Shown here: in pieces, positions 43,417 to 51,681 of the stretch
How positions within the stretch are numbered: position 1 is the stretch's first letter
Layout of the letters: each line of letters opens with the position of its first letter
Origin: Paraburkholderia hiiakae
Lineage (GTDB): Bacteria; Pseudomonadota; Gammaproteobacteria; Burkholderiales; Burkholderiaceae
Direction of reading: 5' to 3'
DNA length: 64,000 nucleotides
NCBI RefSeq assembly: GCF_904848665.1
Contig: NZ_CAJHCQ010000009.1
Location: 1-64,000 of the forward strand
Program-made: the position numbers and the translations under genes
The notes under the pieces: generated by a model
Databases searched by the model: none
What the model was told of the DNA's origin: nothing
The model's input: the letters and a program-made list of their open reading frames with translations, nothing else

Positions 43417-44790
43417 TCACCCCCGCGCCGCAATCTCCTTCTTCCACCCCGCGATGATCTTCCCGGCTAGCGCGTTGTAGTCGCCGTCGAAGTGATGGTC
43501 GCCGCCCGTCTTGACGACGTCGATGCCGGTGTTCACGAGTGCCGGGCACAGCGTGTCTTTCTCGCCCGCGCCATATACGCATTGCACGATCGAAGGCGGC
43601 ACCTTCGCGAGTTCCGGGCGCACTTGCAGCGCAGTGTCGCTGGCGGGCATGCCGAGCCAGCCCGTCACGCGGACCTGGAAGTCGGCGTCCGGCGCGAAGC
43701 CGAGCAGCGACATATAGGACACCTTCGCGCGCAGCGCGTCGGGCAGACGGTTGTACGCGAACGGCATCACGTCCGCGCCAAACGAGTAGCCCACGAGCGC
43801 GATGTGCTGCGCATGCCAGCGCGAGCCGTAAGTTTTCAACACGCGTGCGAGATCGTGGCTCGTTTGTGCCGGCGTCTTTTCGCTCCAGAAGTAACGCAGC
43901 GCGTCCCAGCCGATCACCGAAATTCCCTGCTTTTGCAGCGCTTCCGCAATCGTCTTGTCGAGATCGCGCCAGCCGCCGTCACCCGAGATCACCACCGCGA
44001 GCATGTCGGTGGGGTGCGCCGCGGGCAGTTCGACGAGCGGCAGATCCGATACGTCTTCTTCACTTTCCGTCGCGACGCGTAGGTGATTCGAAGTGAGCGC
44101 AACGATCTTGTCCGCGTCGGCGACGCTGGGGGCGAAGGCACGCGGCGCGCCAGAATTCGTTGCGCGCGCATCTTTTGTCGTCACGCCCTGCTCGAAGAAG
44201 CCGGGCAGACCATTGCCGCGCGAAAGCGTGGGATCGGCCGGGCAGGGTGAGAAGCGCGCGTCGAGTTTCGCGTCGGGGTCGAGCGACACGGCGCCCGCCA
44301 TCGTGTTCGCGGGCGCCTGCGAGAGCATGCGCTGAGCGATGAGCGCGCCTTCGCCGCTGCCGATGGCGATCGGCGCGTAGTACTCGCTGGCGCCCTGCTG
44401 GCGTTCGAGCTGATGGCTCAGCGCTTCGGCGTCGCTGTAGAGCTTGTGGCAGGTTTCGTTCTTTACGGCCGCGAGGTTCTGCGCGTAGCGCTCCGTATCC
44501 ACACCCACGACGAGTGCGCCATGCTGCGCGAGCGCATCGGCGCGTGTCTGGTCGGCGGCGCTCCAGTGCGTGTCCGCGGAAAACAGTACGGTGAAGCCGC
44601 GCATCGCGCCGTTCGGTTTCGTCACCGCGACTTCGCCGTAACGGCCGCCGGAAACGTGCATCGTCGCAGCGGAAGCGGGTGTCGAAGCGGGCATTGAAGC
44701 CGCGTTCGCGTGAGCCGCGAAAAACGCGAGCACAGCGGCGCCCGCTGCCGTGCCTGCAATGCGCGGCAGCTTGAGAATACGGAATGTCAT
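43417..44790 (-). CDS. acvB: AcvB/VirJ-family periplasmic protein (lysyl-phosphatidylglycerol hydrolase candidate)
   Basis: A 457-residue exported alpha/beta-hydrolase. A signal peptide ends near residue 30 (AHANA). The C-terminal VirJ-type hydrolase half has SGDGGWRDLDKTI and nucleophile serine in VGYSFGADVMPF, with His in DHHFDGDY; the N-terminal half is the AcvB-specific domain. AcvB of Agrobacterium and AtvA of Rhizobium are encoded with the lysyl-PG synthase and are linked to acid tolerance and lysyl-PG turnover. The start overlaps the mprF stop by 4 bp, showing co-translation. Confidence 0.85.
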   Translation of the reverse strand: MTFRILKLPRIAGTAAGAAVLAFFAAHANAASMPASTPASAATMHVSGGRYGEVAVTKPNGAMRGFTVLFSADTHWSAADQTRADALAQHGALVVGVDTERYAQNLAAVKNETCHKLYSDAEALSHQLERQQGASEYYAPIAIGSGEGALIAQRMLSQAPANTMAGAVSLDPDAKLDARFSPCPADPTLSRGNGLPGFFEQGVTTKDARATNSGAPRAFAPSVADADKIVALTSNHLRVATESEEDVSDLPLVELPAAHPTDMLAVVISGDGGWRDLDKTIAEALQKQGISVIGWDALRYFWSEKTPAQTSHDLARVLKTYGSRWHAQHIALVGYSFGADVMPFAYNRLPDALRAKVSYMSLLGFAPDADFQVRVTGWLGMPASDTALQVRPELAKVPPSIVQCVYGAGEKDTLCPALVNTGIDVVKTGGDHHFDGDYNALAGKIIAGWKKEIAARG

Positions 44791-47396
44791 GAGCGCCAGC
44801 CTCCTGCCAGCAGCGATAGATCGGCGAGGGTGATGAACACGCTGATCGAGCCCGAAGCGGCCAGATAGCGCGGTTCCCAGCGCGGCGCGAACTTGTTCTT
44901 GAAGCCGCGCAGCCCCCGGAAGTTATAGAAGCGGCCGCCGAAGCGCCAGATGAAGCCCGCGAGCCGGTGCCACGACGAAGCGAGCGGCGTGGGACCCATG
45001 CCCGAGAGCGGCGCCATGCCGAGCGAGAGCGACTGGTAACCGGCGGCCTTCAGATGCAGTGCGAGCTGCGTGAACAGATACTCCATCGCATAGGGCGAGG
45101 CGCCGGGCAAATGGCGCATGACGCCCACCGTTGCGTCGGTGTTCAGATCGGTCGTCATGAAGGTGACGAACGCGAGTGGCTCGCCGTTCTGGCGGATGAG
45201 CAACACGGACTGCGCGGCGAGATAGTCGTCGTCGAACGCGGCCACCGAGAAGCTCTTTTCGCGCGCTTCGCGGTCCTGCAGCCAGGCGTCGGAGATCGCG
45301 CGCAGCACCGGCAGGCTCGCGCCCATCTGCGTGGGCTCGATATGCTCGATCGAAAAGCCGTCACGTTCGCCGCGTTTGAGCGCGTAGCGCAGATGTGCGC
45401 GCTGCGGACCCTTCAGATCGAATTCCTGCAGCATCACGCGCGCTTCCTCGCCGAGCTTCATCAGCGTGAGGCCGGCGTCGAGATAGAGCGGCAGCGCATC
45501 GGCGCGCACCTGGTAGAACGCCGCGCGGCCATTGTGCGCATGCGCGAGCGTGACGAATTCCCGGATCAGCGCGGGCCACTCTTCGCGCGGGCCGACCGGG
45601 TCGTGCAGCGCCGCCCACGTGCGGCCGCGCTTCGCGTACATCAGAAACGCCTTGCGCGAGGCGGAGAAGAGAAAGCTCTTGTCGCCCATCAGCGCAAGGC
45701 CCGCGTCGCTGCGCTCCTGCGCGCGCACGATACGCGCGGCCTCTTCGAGGTCTTCGCTCGGAGGCATCACGAAGCGGCCCGCGGCGGGGCGCAGCAGTTG
45801 CCACAGTGCGAGCGCGGCTGCGAACACGCCGGCGCCGAGCGTGGCGCGCAGTGCGCGCGGGGCGCGGCTGTGGAAGGCGAATTGCCACCAGAGACTCTGC
45901 GAGTACTGCACGTCGCGGAATGCGAACAGCAGCACCCATACGGCGAGCGCGATCACGCAGCCGACCGAGGCAAGCCAGGCCGGCGTGAAGCGCTCGGTGA
46001 ACATCGACGAATGGCGGTTAAACCGCTGGCGCGTGGCGAGGAGCAGCACGATCAGCACGCACAGTACGCCCGCTTCGACGAAGGCGAGTCCCTTGGCGAG
46101 CGAGAGCGCGAGGTTGGCCACGGCGATCACGAGCGCGAGCCACCAGGCGGCGTCCAGACGCCGCAGCAGGCCGCGCGCGACGAAGAGGAGCAGCACACCG
46201 AAGAGGCTGCCCATCAATTGCGAGCTTTCGAGCACCCAGAGCGGCACGATGGTTTGCAGCAGCGCGATGCGCTTGGAGAACGCGGGCGTGGCGCCCGAGA
46301 TCACGAGCATGCTGCCCGTCACGAACGTGACGATGGCGAGGAAGAGCGGCGCGAGTTGCGAGACGCCGTCGGCGCCGCGCTTCGCAAAGCGGGCGCTGAG
46401 CGGCGTTTTTAGCGCGCGGCCTTCGAATACCGCGAGCACGGCCGCCGCGAGCGCGAGCGGCGCACCGAAGTAGATCGCGCGATAAGCGAGCAGTGCGGCC
46501 AGCACCTTGGAGGTGGGCACGCTCGGGCCGAGCGCGTAGACCATCGCGGCTTCGAACACGCCGATGCCGCCGGGCGTGTGGCCGATCAGGCCGAGCAGCA
46601 TCGCGGCGCAATAGACGGTGAGGAAGTCGGTGAAGCCGAGGAGTGCGTGCGGCATGACCGACCAGAGCGCAAGCCCGGCGCCGACCACGTCGAGCGCGGC
46701 CAACAGCAACTGTGCGACGAGGTCGCGTCGCGCCGGCACCGAGAAGCGCAGCCAGGCGCGGCCAAACGGCTCGATCTCGCGCGCGCGGGCAGGGCAGAGG
46801 ATCACCAGCACTGCACCGCAGCCGAGCACCACGCCGCCGATCAGGCGTAGTTCGTCGGGCGAGAGATGCAGCAGGCCGGAGAGCGTGCCGGCGGCGCCCA
46901 CCATGCCGAGCGCGGTCATCAGCACGAGCGCGAGGGCGAGCGTGACGCTCGTGAACACCGTCATGCGGCCGATCTGTGCGGGCGTGACGCCCGCGCCGCC
47001 ATACACGCGGCAGCGCACGGCGCCGCCCGTGAGTGCGCCGAAGCCGGTGACGTTGCCGAGCGCCGAGCCGGCGATCGCGCCGGCCCACAGCGCGCCGCGC
47101 GAGACGCTCGCGCCGAGGTAGCGCAGGCCCACGGCGTCGCGTCCGACCAGCGCGACGAAGCTCACGGCCGTGGCGGCGAGCGCGCCGCCCCATTGCGCCG
47201 GCGTGAGCGTCCAGAGCTGGCGGATCACCGAGTGGTAGTCGACCGTGCGCGAGAGGTGCTGGAACACGACCAGCAGCAGCGCGCAGATGCCGAGGGCGAA
47301 CACCGGCGCGACAAAGCGCTGCAGGTGCAGGGCTCCGGCACGCCGGCGCAGCGCCTCGAGGGCGCGCGCCGCGCGCGAAGAATGCGATTGGGACAT
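44787..47396 (-). CDS. mprF: Bifunctional lysylphosphatidylglycerol synthase/flippase MprF (LpiA)
   Basis: An 869-residue protein. The first 500 residues hold about 14 membrane helices (flippase part, with GALTGGAVRCRVYGGAG and GHTPGGIGVFEAAMVY). The C-terminal 320 residues form the cytosolic GNAT-like synthase with AFVTFMTTD and a YAMEYLF segment, and GFKNKFAPRWEPRY near the end. It transfers lysine from Lys-tRNA to phosphatidylglycerol and flips the product, lowering surface charge and giving resistance to cationic peptides and acid. It is transcribed with acvB, the lpiA-atvA arrangement. Confidence 0.93.
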   Translation of the reverse strand: MSQSHSSRAARALEALRRRAGALHLQRFVAPVFALGICALLLVVFQHLSRTVDYHSVIRQLWTLTPAQWGGALAATAVSFVALVGRDAVGLRYLGASVSRGALWAGAIAGSALGNVTGFGALTGGAVRCRVYGGAGVTPAQIGRMTVFTSVTLALALVLMTALGMVGAAGTLSGLLHLSPDELRLIGGVVLGCGAVLVILCPARAREIEPFGRAWLRFSVPARRDLVAQLLLAALDVVGAGLALWSVMPHALLGFTDFLTVYCAAMLLGLIGHTPGGIGVFEAAMVYALGPSVPTSKVLAALLAYRAIYFGAPLALAAAVLAVFEGRALKTPLSARFAKRGADGVSQLAPLFLAIVTFVTGSMLVISGATPAFSKRIALLQTIVPLWVLESSQLMGSLFGVLLLFVARGLLRRLDAAWWLALVIAVANLALSLAKGLAFVEAGVLCVLIVLLLATRQRFNRHSSMFTERFTPAWLASVGCVIALAVWVLLFAFRDVQYSQSLWWQFAFHSRAPRALRATLGAGVFAAALALWQLLRPAAGRFVMPPSEDLEEAARIVRAQERSDAGLALMGDKSFLFSASRKAFLMYAKRGRTWAALHDPVGPREEWPALIREFVTLAHAHNGRAAFYQVRADALPLYLDAGLTLMKLGEEARVMLQEFDLKGPQRAHLRYALKRGERDGFSIEHIEPTQMGASLPVLRAISDAWLQDREAREKSFSVAAFDDDYLAAQSVLLIRQNGEPLAFVTFMTTDLNTDATVGVMRHLPGASPYAMEYLFTQLALHLKAAGYQSLSLGMAPLSGMGPTPLASSWHRLAGFIWRFGGRFYNFRGLRGFKNKFAPRWEPRYLAASGSISVFITLADLSLLAGGWRS

Positions 47397-48025
47397 GGAT
47401 CGGTCTGGTGGCTCTCTGCGGTGTCGCCGTATCGACTGTTACAGCTTCCCCGGCGGTGACATCGCGTTTATTCGCGTTTTGCGTTTACGTTCTTTCGAGG
47501 CCGGCTCTCGCGCACCTCGCGCCACGAACCGGAAAATCGAGCCGAATCGTAATCGTTCGGAAAGGACTAGTTAAGCTCAGCAAACGCATAGGACTACCCG
47601 CCGGTTGACGCCCCGGCACAAGAAAACCGCTATTGGGTACGGATGAGTCGGGCGCAATGGCGCGTCCTAACTAGCGGATTCAATTGGGGGATAATCTCGC
47701 ACTGATTAATGTTTGCAAAGCCTAATTAACAGATACGCGAAGCGGCAAGGTAATCGTTAAGTTATGAGTAATGCACGCGTGCTTACCACATACTGAAACG
47801 TTCGCCGAGTTTGGTCGGTTCGCCGTAAGCCTTGCGTGGCGGGCGTTGTGGGCGCACGCTCAGTGCATTGTTTCGCAACGAGAGATAAAGTTTCGGTAGT
47901 TATCCAGGCGCTTCCTGACATCGCTGTCACTAATTCGAGACAGCTTGTTTAATCCTTTTACAATGCGCGACGGGCGAGTTAGTCTAATTTGGTCAAGAGT
48001 TGTTTGACTCCGCCGGGAGAATGAC
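47397..48025. promoter_or_regulatory. Divergent region between mprF and porin genes
   Basis: About 630 bp with no credible gene. Near its right end TACAAT (47959-47964) with GAGACA (47937-47942, 16-bp spacer) is a plausible porin promoter giving a leader of about 60 nt. The mprF promoter was not identified. Confidence 0.45.
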
Positions 48026-49189
48026 GTGAAAAGACTAGCCTTGACTTCCCTTTCGCTTGCCGCGCTCGGGGTTGCCGGCACGGCTCAGGCACAGACCAGC
48101 GTGACGCTGTACGGGACCATCGACACCTCGATTACGTACGTCAACCACGCCGACGGCGGCAACAATCTCTGGACGCTCGGCAACAGCAGCTTCGGCAATC
48201 TCTCCGGCTCGCGATGGGGTTTGAAGGGCGCCGAAGATCTCGGCGGCGGCCTCAAGGCGATCTTCCAGTTGGAAAGCGGCTTCAACCCGTCGACGGGCTC
48301 GCTCGCGCAAGGCGGCAGGCTGTTCGGTCGGCAGGCGTACGTGGGCTTGACGGCCGAGCAGTACGGTTCGCTCACGCTGGGGCGGCAGTATGACCCGCTC
48401 ATCGACCTCGTGCAGGGGATCACGGCGGACAACTATTTCGGCTCCGCGTTCGCAACGGCGGGCGACGTCGACAACTACGACAACAGCTTCCGCGTGAACA
48501 ATGCCGTCAAGTACACGACGCCCGTGTGGAGCGGCCTGCAGGTCGCGGCGATGTACTCGTTTGGCGGAGTGGCGGGCTCGACGGGCGCCGAGCAGTCGTA
48601 CTCGGCGGCGGTCAACTACACCAACGGTCCGCTCGCGCTCGCCGGCGGTTACTTCTACGCGACGAATAGCCAGGCCGTGAACGGCATTCGCACCGACGGC
48701 TGGACGAGCACCTCGGATGGCACCTTCGACGGCCCAGTCAACTCTGGCTACGCCACGGCGCACTCGCTTACGATCGCGCGCGCGGCGGCGCAGTACACGC
48801 TCGGCCAGTTCACCTTCGGCCTCGGCTACAGCAATGCGCGCTACTCGCCGGACGGCAGCTCGGTGTTCCTCAACACCCAGAAGTACAACACCGGCCAGGG
48901 CTTCCTGAACTATCAGCTGAGCCCGGCGCTGCTCCTGGGCCTTGGCTACAGTTATACGCATGCCAACGGCGATACGACGGCGAGCTACAACCAGGTCTCG
49001 CTCGGCGCGGATTACAGCCTCTCGAAGCGCACCGACCTCTACATGACGGCGGCGTGGCAGCACGCGAACGGAGATACCGGCAACGGCTCGGGCGGCTCGA
49101 TGCCGGCCGAGGCTTCGATCGGTTCGTATGGCTACGCGGGCACGTCGAACCAAACCATCGTGAATCTCGGGCTGCGGCACAAGTTCTGA
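48026..49189 (+). CDS. Gram-negative porin (Burkholderia OmpC-like)
   Basis: A 387-residue outer-membrane beta-barrel porin. It starts with GTG at 48026 behind GGGAG; the signal peptide ends at TAQA near residue 22 and the mature chain begins QTSVTLYGTIDTSITYV. The KAIFQLESGFNP and FGRQAYVGLTAEQYGSLTLGRQ stretches and C-terminal phenylalanine (LGLRHKF) are classic for trimeric porins. An ATG at 48021 would stop after two codons (ATG ACG TGA), overlapping the GTG. It lets small solutes cross the outer membrane. Confidence 0.93.
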   Translation: MKRLALTSLSLAALGVAGTAQAQTSVTLYGTIDTSITYVNHADGGNNLWTLGNSSFGNLSGSRWGLKGAEDLGGGLKAIFQLESGFNPSTGSLAQGGRLFGRQAYVGLTAEQYGSLTLGRQYDPLIDLVQGITADNYFGSAFATAGDVDNYDNSFRVNNAVKYTTPVWSGLQVAAMYSFGGVAGSTGAEQSYSAAVNYTNGPLALAGGYFYATNSQAVNGIRTDGWTSTSDGTFDGPVNSGYATAHSLTIARAAAQYTLGQFTFGLGYSNARYSPDGSSVFLNTQKYNTGQGFLNYQLSPALLLGLGYSYTHANGDTTASYNQVSLGADYSLSKRTDLYMTAAWQHANGDTGNGSGGSMPAEASIGSYGYAGTSNQTIVNLGLRHKF

Positions 49190-49208
49190 TGCAGCGCCTG
49201 TTGTACGA

Positions 49209-49244
49209 CGCCGGATGCGCCCTTTGGCGGCGCATCCGGCGTTT
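49209..49244 (+). terminator. Intrinsic terminator of the porin gene
   Basis: CGCCGGATGCGCC (49209-49221) pairs with 49229-49241 over 13 bp, followed by TTT and further T-rich sequence, 19 bp after the porin stop. Confidence 0.8.
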
Positions 49245-49292
49245 GGTGTTTACGGCATTGACTTCAGCTCAGGGCACGTCAGGCGCGCGGCT

Positions 49293-49730
49293 TCACGCCT
49301 CCCGCGAGCGCCGTAGCGTAAGCAGCGCAAGCCAGGCGGCAAGGCGCTCCATACAGCGCCGCACGCCCGCAAACGGCGGCTGCCACGCGCTCGTGATGCT
49401 CACGCGCGCCGGCAAGGCGGTCTCGGTGCTGAGCCAGATGCGCTCGCCGCGTTCGAGGCGCAGCGTCTCGCCCGGCTGCAGCCAGTGGTCGTAGGGCGAG
49501 CGGGCGCGCGTGATCCACACCTGTGCTGCTTGAACCCGCAGCGTGGCTGATGCCTTCACGCGCCAGGTGAGCGTGCGCATGGGCGGCACGGCGAAGTGGA
49601 CCGATTGCGAGGGCAACGGATCGTCGAAGCGGTCGGTTGCGTCTGCAAGGGTCAGCGGAGCGGGTTGTGAGGCGGGCTGCGAGGCGGGCTGCGAAGCGGT
49701 TAGTGAAGCTGCCTGAAATGCGTCATCCAT
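49293..49730 (-). CDS. DUF2917 protein
   Basis: A 145-residue protein. The DUF2917 core is visible: MRTLTWRVKASATLRVQAAQVWITRARSPYD-type beta-rich region, then HWLQPGETLRLERGERIWLS (about residues 50-105). The N-terminus has a repeated SQPA segment coded by 12-bp tandem repeats at about 49669-49692. GGAG is placed correctly for the ATG at 49730; the ATG at 49742 overlaps that site. Function unknown; the family is common in betaproteobacteria. A terminator hairpin lies in its leader region. Confidence 0.75.
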   Translation of the reverse strand: MDDAFQAASLTASQPASQPASQPAPLTLADATDRFDDPLPSQSVHFAVPPMRTLTWRVKASATLRVQAAQVWITRARSPYDHWLQPGETLRLERGERIWLSTETALPARVSITSAWQPPFAGVRRCMERLAAWLALLTLRRSREA

Positions 49731-49782
49731 CGTTTTCTCCATTTTTTGGAGCCGACGAACGGAGCGCTGCCACCCAGAAAAA

Positions 49783-49812
49783 CAAAAAGCCCCGTCGATG
49801 CCGGCGGGGCTT
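49783..49812 (-). terminator. Terminator hairpin upstream of the DUF2917 gene
   Basis: AAGCCCCG (49787-49794) pairs with CGGGGCTT (49805-49812); on the minus strand the stem is followed by a TTTTTGTTTTT tract. It lies 57 bp upstream of the DUF2917 start on the same strand, with no gene ending there, so it is a leader attenuator or the end of a small RNA. Confidence 0.65.
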
Positions 49813-49853
49813 GTGATTTGCGTGACGACAGACTGCTAGTACGCACACCATCC

Positions 49854-49883
49854 CCGTGGGCTACCCATATGGGTTGTCCACGG
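49854..49883 (-). repeat. 30-bp nested inverted repeat upstream of the DUF2917 terminator
   Basis: CCGTGG (49854-49859) and CCACGG (49878-49883) flank a perfect 12-bp palindrome ACCCATATGGGT (49863-49874). The connecting bases pair in part, so the whole forms one long hairpin or dyad. It could be an operator or part of a folded leader RNA ending at 49787. Confidence 0.55.
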
Positions 49884-50201
49884 ATGATTCATCGTGTTTG
49901 CGATGACGAGGAGGGTGAAGGAAGTGTGCATGGGTCGAGTGTGCGGGCTGCCTCGAAGCGCTGTCAACCTGAAATGCTTAAATGGTTTTGGCAGCCTCAG
50001 TTTGTGTTGCGCGCGAGTCTCGTGCACACCTTTGCATGACGCGATCGTGCCCTTCGATGGCATATCCCCTTGCGGGCGATACCGGTTTCTCACTAGCATT
50101 GCTTGTTTTCATAGATATCCGGCCCGTTGTGCTCACGATGTGGGAGCGCACCCCTGCCAAGGCCCCAAAGCATCGAAGTGTTGTGTGGGAACGACTGCAT
50201 C

Positions 50202-50216
50202 TGATATATCACATAC
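50202..50216 (+). promoter_or_regulatory. GntR-type operator upstream of the gntR operon
   Basis: TGATATATCACATAC, with palindromic core TGATATATCA (50202-50211), is identical over 15 bp to the element upstream of frc at 51557. It lies 72 bp before the small first gene of the operon, fitting autoregulation by the GntR protein. A 10-bp inverted repeat (50247-50256 with 50266-50275) follows between it and the ribosome site. Confidence 0.65.
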
Positions 50217-50287
50217 AGAATATTGCTTTCTGTCGCAACGCAGCATATGATTGAGTCATTCGATTACTCAATCATGCGGAGCTTCAA

Positions 50288-50524
50288 ATGGATTTCGTTT
50301 CTCTCGCACTTTTTGGTGCTGCGGTCGTGGGTCTGGGTGCAGCTGCTACGGCAATGATCGCCAGGTGGCTGCCGCAGTCTGCTATTGAGCAGGCCGCACA
50401 GCATGGCCGGTACGTCGGTTTGGGCGAAGCGCCGCGCGCGAAGGCGGTGCGTCGTGCACAATTCGGTCCGCGAATCCGTCCGCAGGTCGGAAAAGAGGTA
50501 ATCAATGTCGTCAGAACAAACTGA
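50288..50524 (+). CDS. Small membrane-anchored protein (78 aa), unrecognised
   Basis: A 78-residue frame with GGAGC nine bases before its ATG. It begins with a hydrophobic helix (LALFGAAVVGLGAAATAMIA) and continues as a basic, soluble tail rich in Ala and Arg. Its last 20 bp overlap the start of the gntR gene in another frame, suggesting translational coupling. I do not recognise a family; it could be a regulatory partner or simply a leader frame. Confidence 0.5.
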   Translation: MDFVSLALFGAAVVGLGAAATAMIARWLPQSAIEQAAQHGRYVGLGEAPRAKAVRRAQFGPRIRPQVGKEVINVVRTN

Positions 50525-51233
50525 AGTTGTAGCAAGCCGGGAAGCGGCGCCGCTCAAGCTGGCGCTGCAACCCATCAACGCAACACTGAGCCTGCGCGAT
50601 CAGGCTTACGCCATGCTGCGCCAGGCCATTGCCGACGCCGACATCTACCAGACGCGCGAGGAAATCCGGCTCGACGAGCGCGTGCTGAGCGAATCGCTCG
50701 GCGTGAGCCGCACGCCGGTGCGCGAGGCCATGACGCTGCTCGAGCAGGAAGGCTTCCTGCGCATGGTGCCCCGCCGCGGCATCTATATCGTGCGCAAGAG
50801 CAAGCGCGAGATCGTGGAGATGATCCAGATGTGGGCGGCGCTCGAAAGCATGGCCGCACGCCTCGCGACGATTCACGCCACCGATGAGGAAATCGCGCGG
50901 TTGCGCCACATGTTCGACAACTTCCGCGACAGCACGCCGGCCGAGCATATCGCCGAGTACTCGGACGCCAACATCGCGTTCCACCAGGCGATTGTCGAGC
51001 TCTCCAGGTCGCAAATCATCCTCGACACCATCAAGAACATTTTCGTGCACGTGCGCGCCATTCGCCGCATGACGATTTCGCAGAGCGACCGGGCTTCGCG
51101 CTCGATCGTCGACCATCTGCGCATTATCGAGGCGCTGGAGAAGCGCGACACCGAACTGGCCGAAAAGCTCGTGCGTCAGCATTCGCTCGATCTCGCGGTC
51201 TTTGTCGAGAAGAACTGCGATTTCCTTGACTGA
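50505..51233 (+). CDS. GntR-family regulator (FadR/FCD subgroup), oxalate-linked
   Basis: A 242-residue regulator with an N-terminal GntR winged HTH (SLRDQAYAMLRQAIADADIY and LSESLGVSRTPVREAMTLLEQEGFL, residues 28-92) and a C-terminal all-helical FCD ligand domain containing the metal-binding Asp/His pattern (DANIAFHQAIVELS, then IVDHLRIIEAL and QHSLDLAVF). AAAAGAGG precedes its ATG. Operator-like repeats lie in front of its operon, frc and one oxlT gene, so I infer it represses oxalate genes until a carboxylate ligand binds. Terminator follows. Confidence 0.88.
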   Translation: MSSEQTEVVASREAAPLKLALQPINATLSLRDQAYAMLRQAIADADIYQTREEIRLDERVLSESLGVSRTPVREAMTLLEQEGFLRMVPRRGIYIVRKSKREIVEMIQMWAALESMAARLATIHATDEEIARLRHMFDNFRDSTPAEHIAEYSDANIAFHQAIVELSRSQIILDTIKNIFVHVRAIRRMTISQSDRASRSIVDHLRIIEALEKRDTELAEKLVRQHSLDLAVFVEKNCDFLD

Positions 51234-51261
51234 AGCGGGCAACTAGCGCTGCGATCGACGC

Positions 51262-51291
51262 AAAACGGGAGACCTTCGGGTCTCCCGTTTT
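51262..51291 (+). terminator. Intrinsic terminator of the gntR operon
   Basis: A 13-bp perfect stem (51262-51274 with 51279-51291) with stable TTCG loop and terminal TTTT, 28 bp after the gntR stop. It separates gntR from frc transcription. Confidence 0.9.
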
Positions 51292-51545
51292 GCGTTTACG
51301 TCCCATTCGCGGCCCATTTACAGGCCTCAGCCGACCGACTTTATGCGCATCAACCCCTGGCATCACTGATCAAATCACGGCCGCAGACAACGATCCTTCA
51401 CACGGAATCTGGCATATCAGGCGCGGTCAATGCTCGGGGTTTTCCCTCGTGTGCACCGTGTCAGCCTCGTCGAACTTGGGCAAAAGCCACACTGGTCAAG
51501 GCTTTGACGCGATTCTAATGGCATTCCCGATGAGCAATTCCCCTC

Positions 51546-51574
51546 TTGCTTCATCATGATATATCACATACTGT
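51546..51574 (+). promoter_or_regulatory. frc promoter with GntR operator in the spacer
   Basis: TTGCTT (51546-51551) and TACTGT (51569-51574) are 17 bp apart; the operator TGATATATCACATAC (51557-51571) fills the spacer and overlaps the -10. The layout is the same as at oxlT copy 1. The surrounding 51292-51681 region has no other gene. The leader to the frc ATG would be about 100 nt. Confidence 0.62.
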
Positions 51575-51681
51575 ATTGCTCAAGGGCGCAGGGTCACGCC
51601 ATAGCGCGAAACGCCTCTGCCCACGCAACTCCACCGATTTTCGAAAACTCGCCCGGCCACGATTAGATAAGGAGACATGAC

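Larger units (their letters stand above)
49731..50287. other. Intergenic region between DUF2917 and the GntR operon
   Basis: About 557 bp. It holds the leader-like structures of the DUF2917 gene on its left and the GntR operon promoter and operator on its right. A minus-strand open frame near 49836-50099 has no recognisable protein features. Confidence 0.45.

Noticed and set aside
49836..50099. Minus-strand 87-codon frame as a leader peptide gene
   Set aside because: No ribosome site and no codon run of one amino acid as in attenuation leaders; the structure there is better explained at RNA or DNA level.
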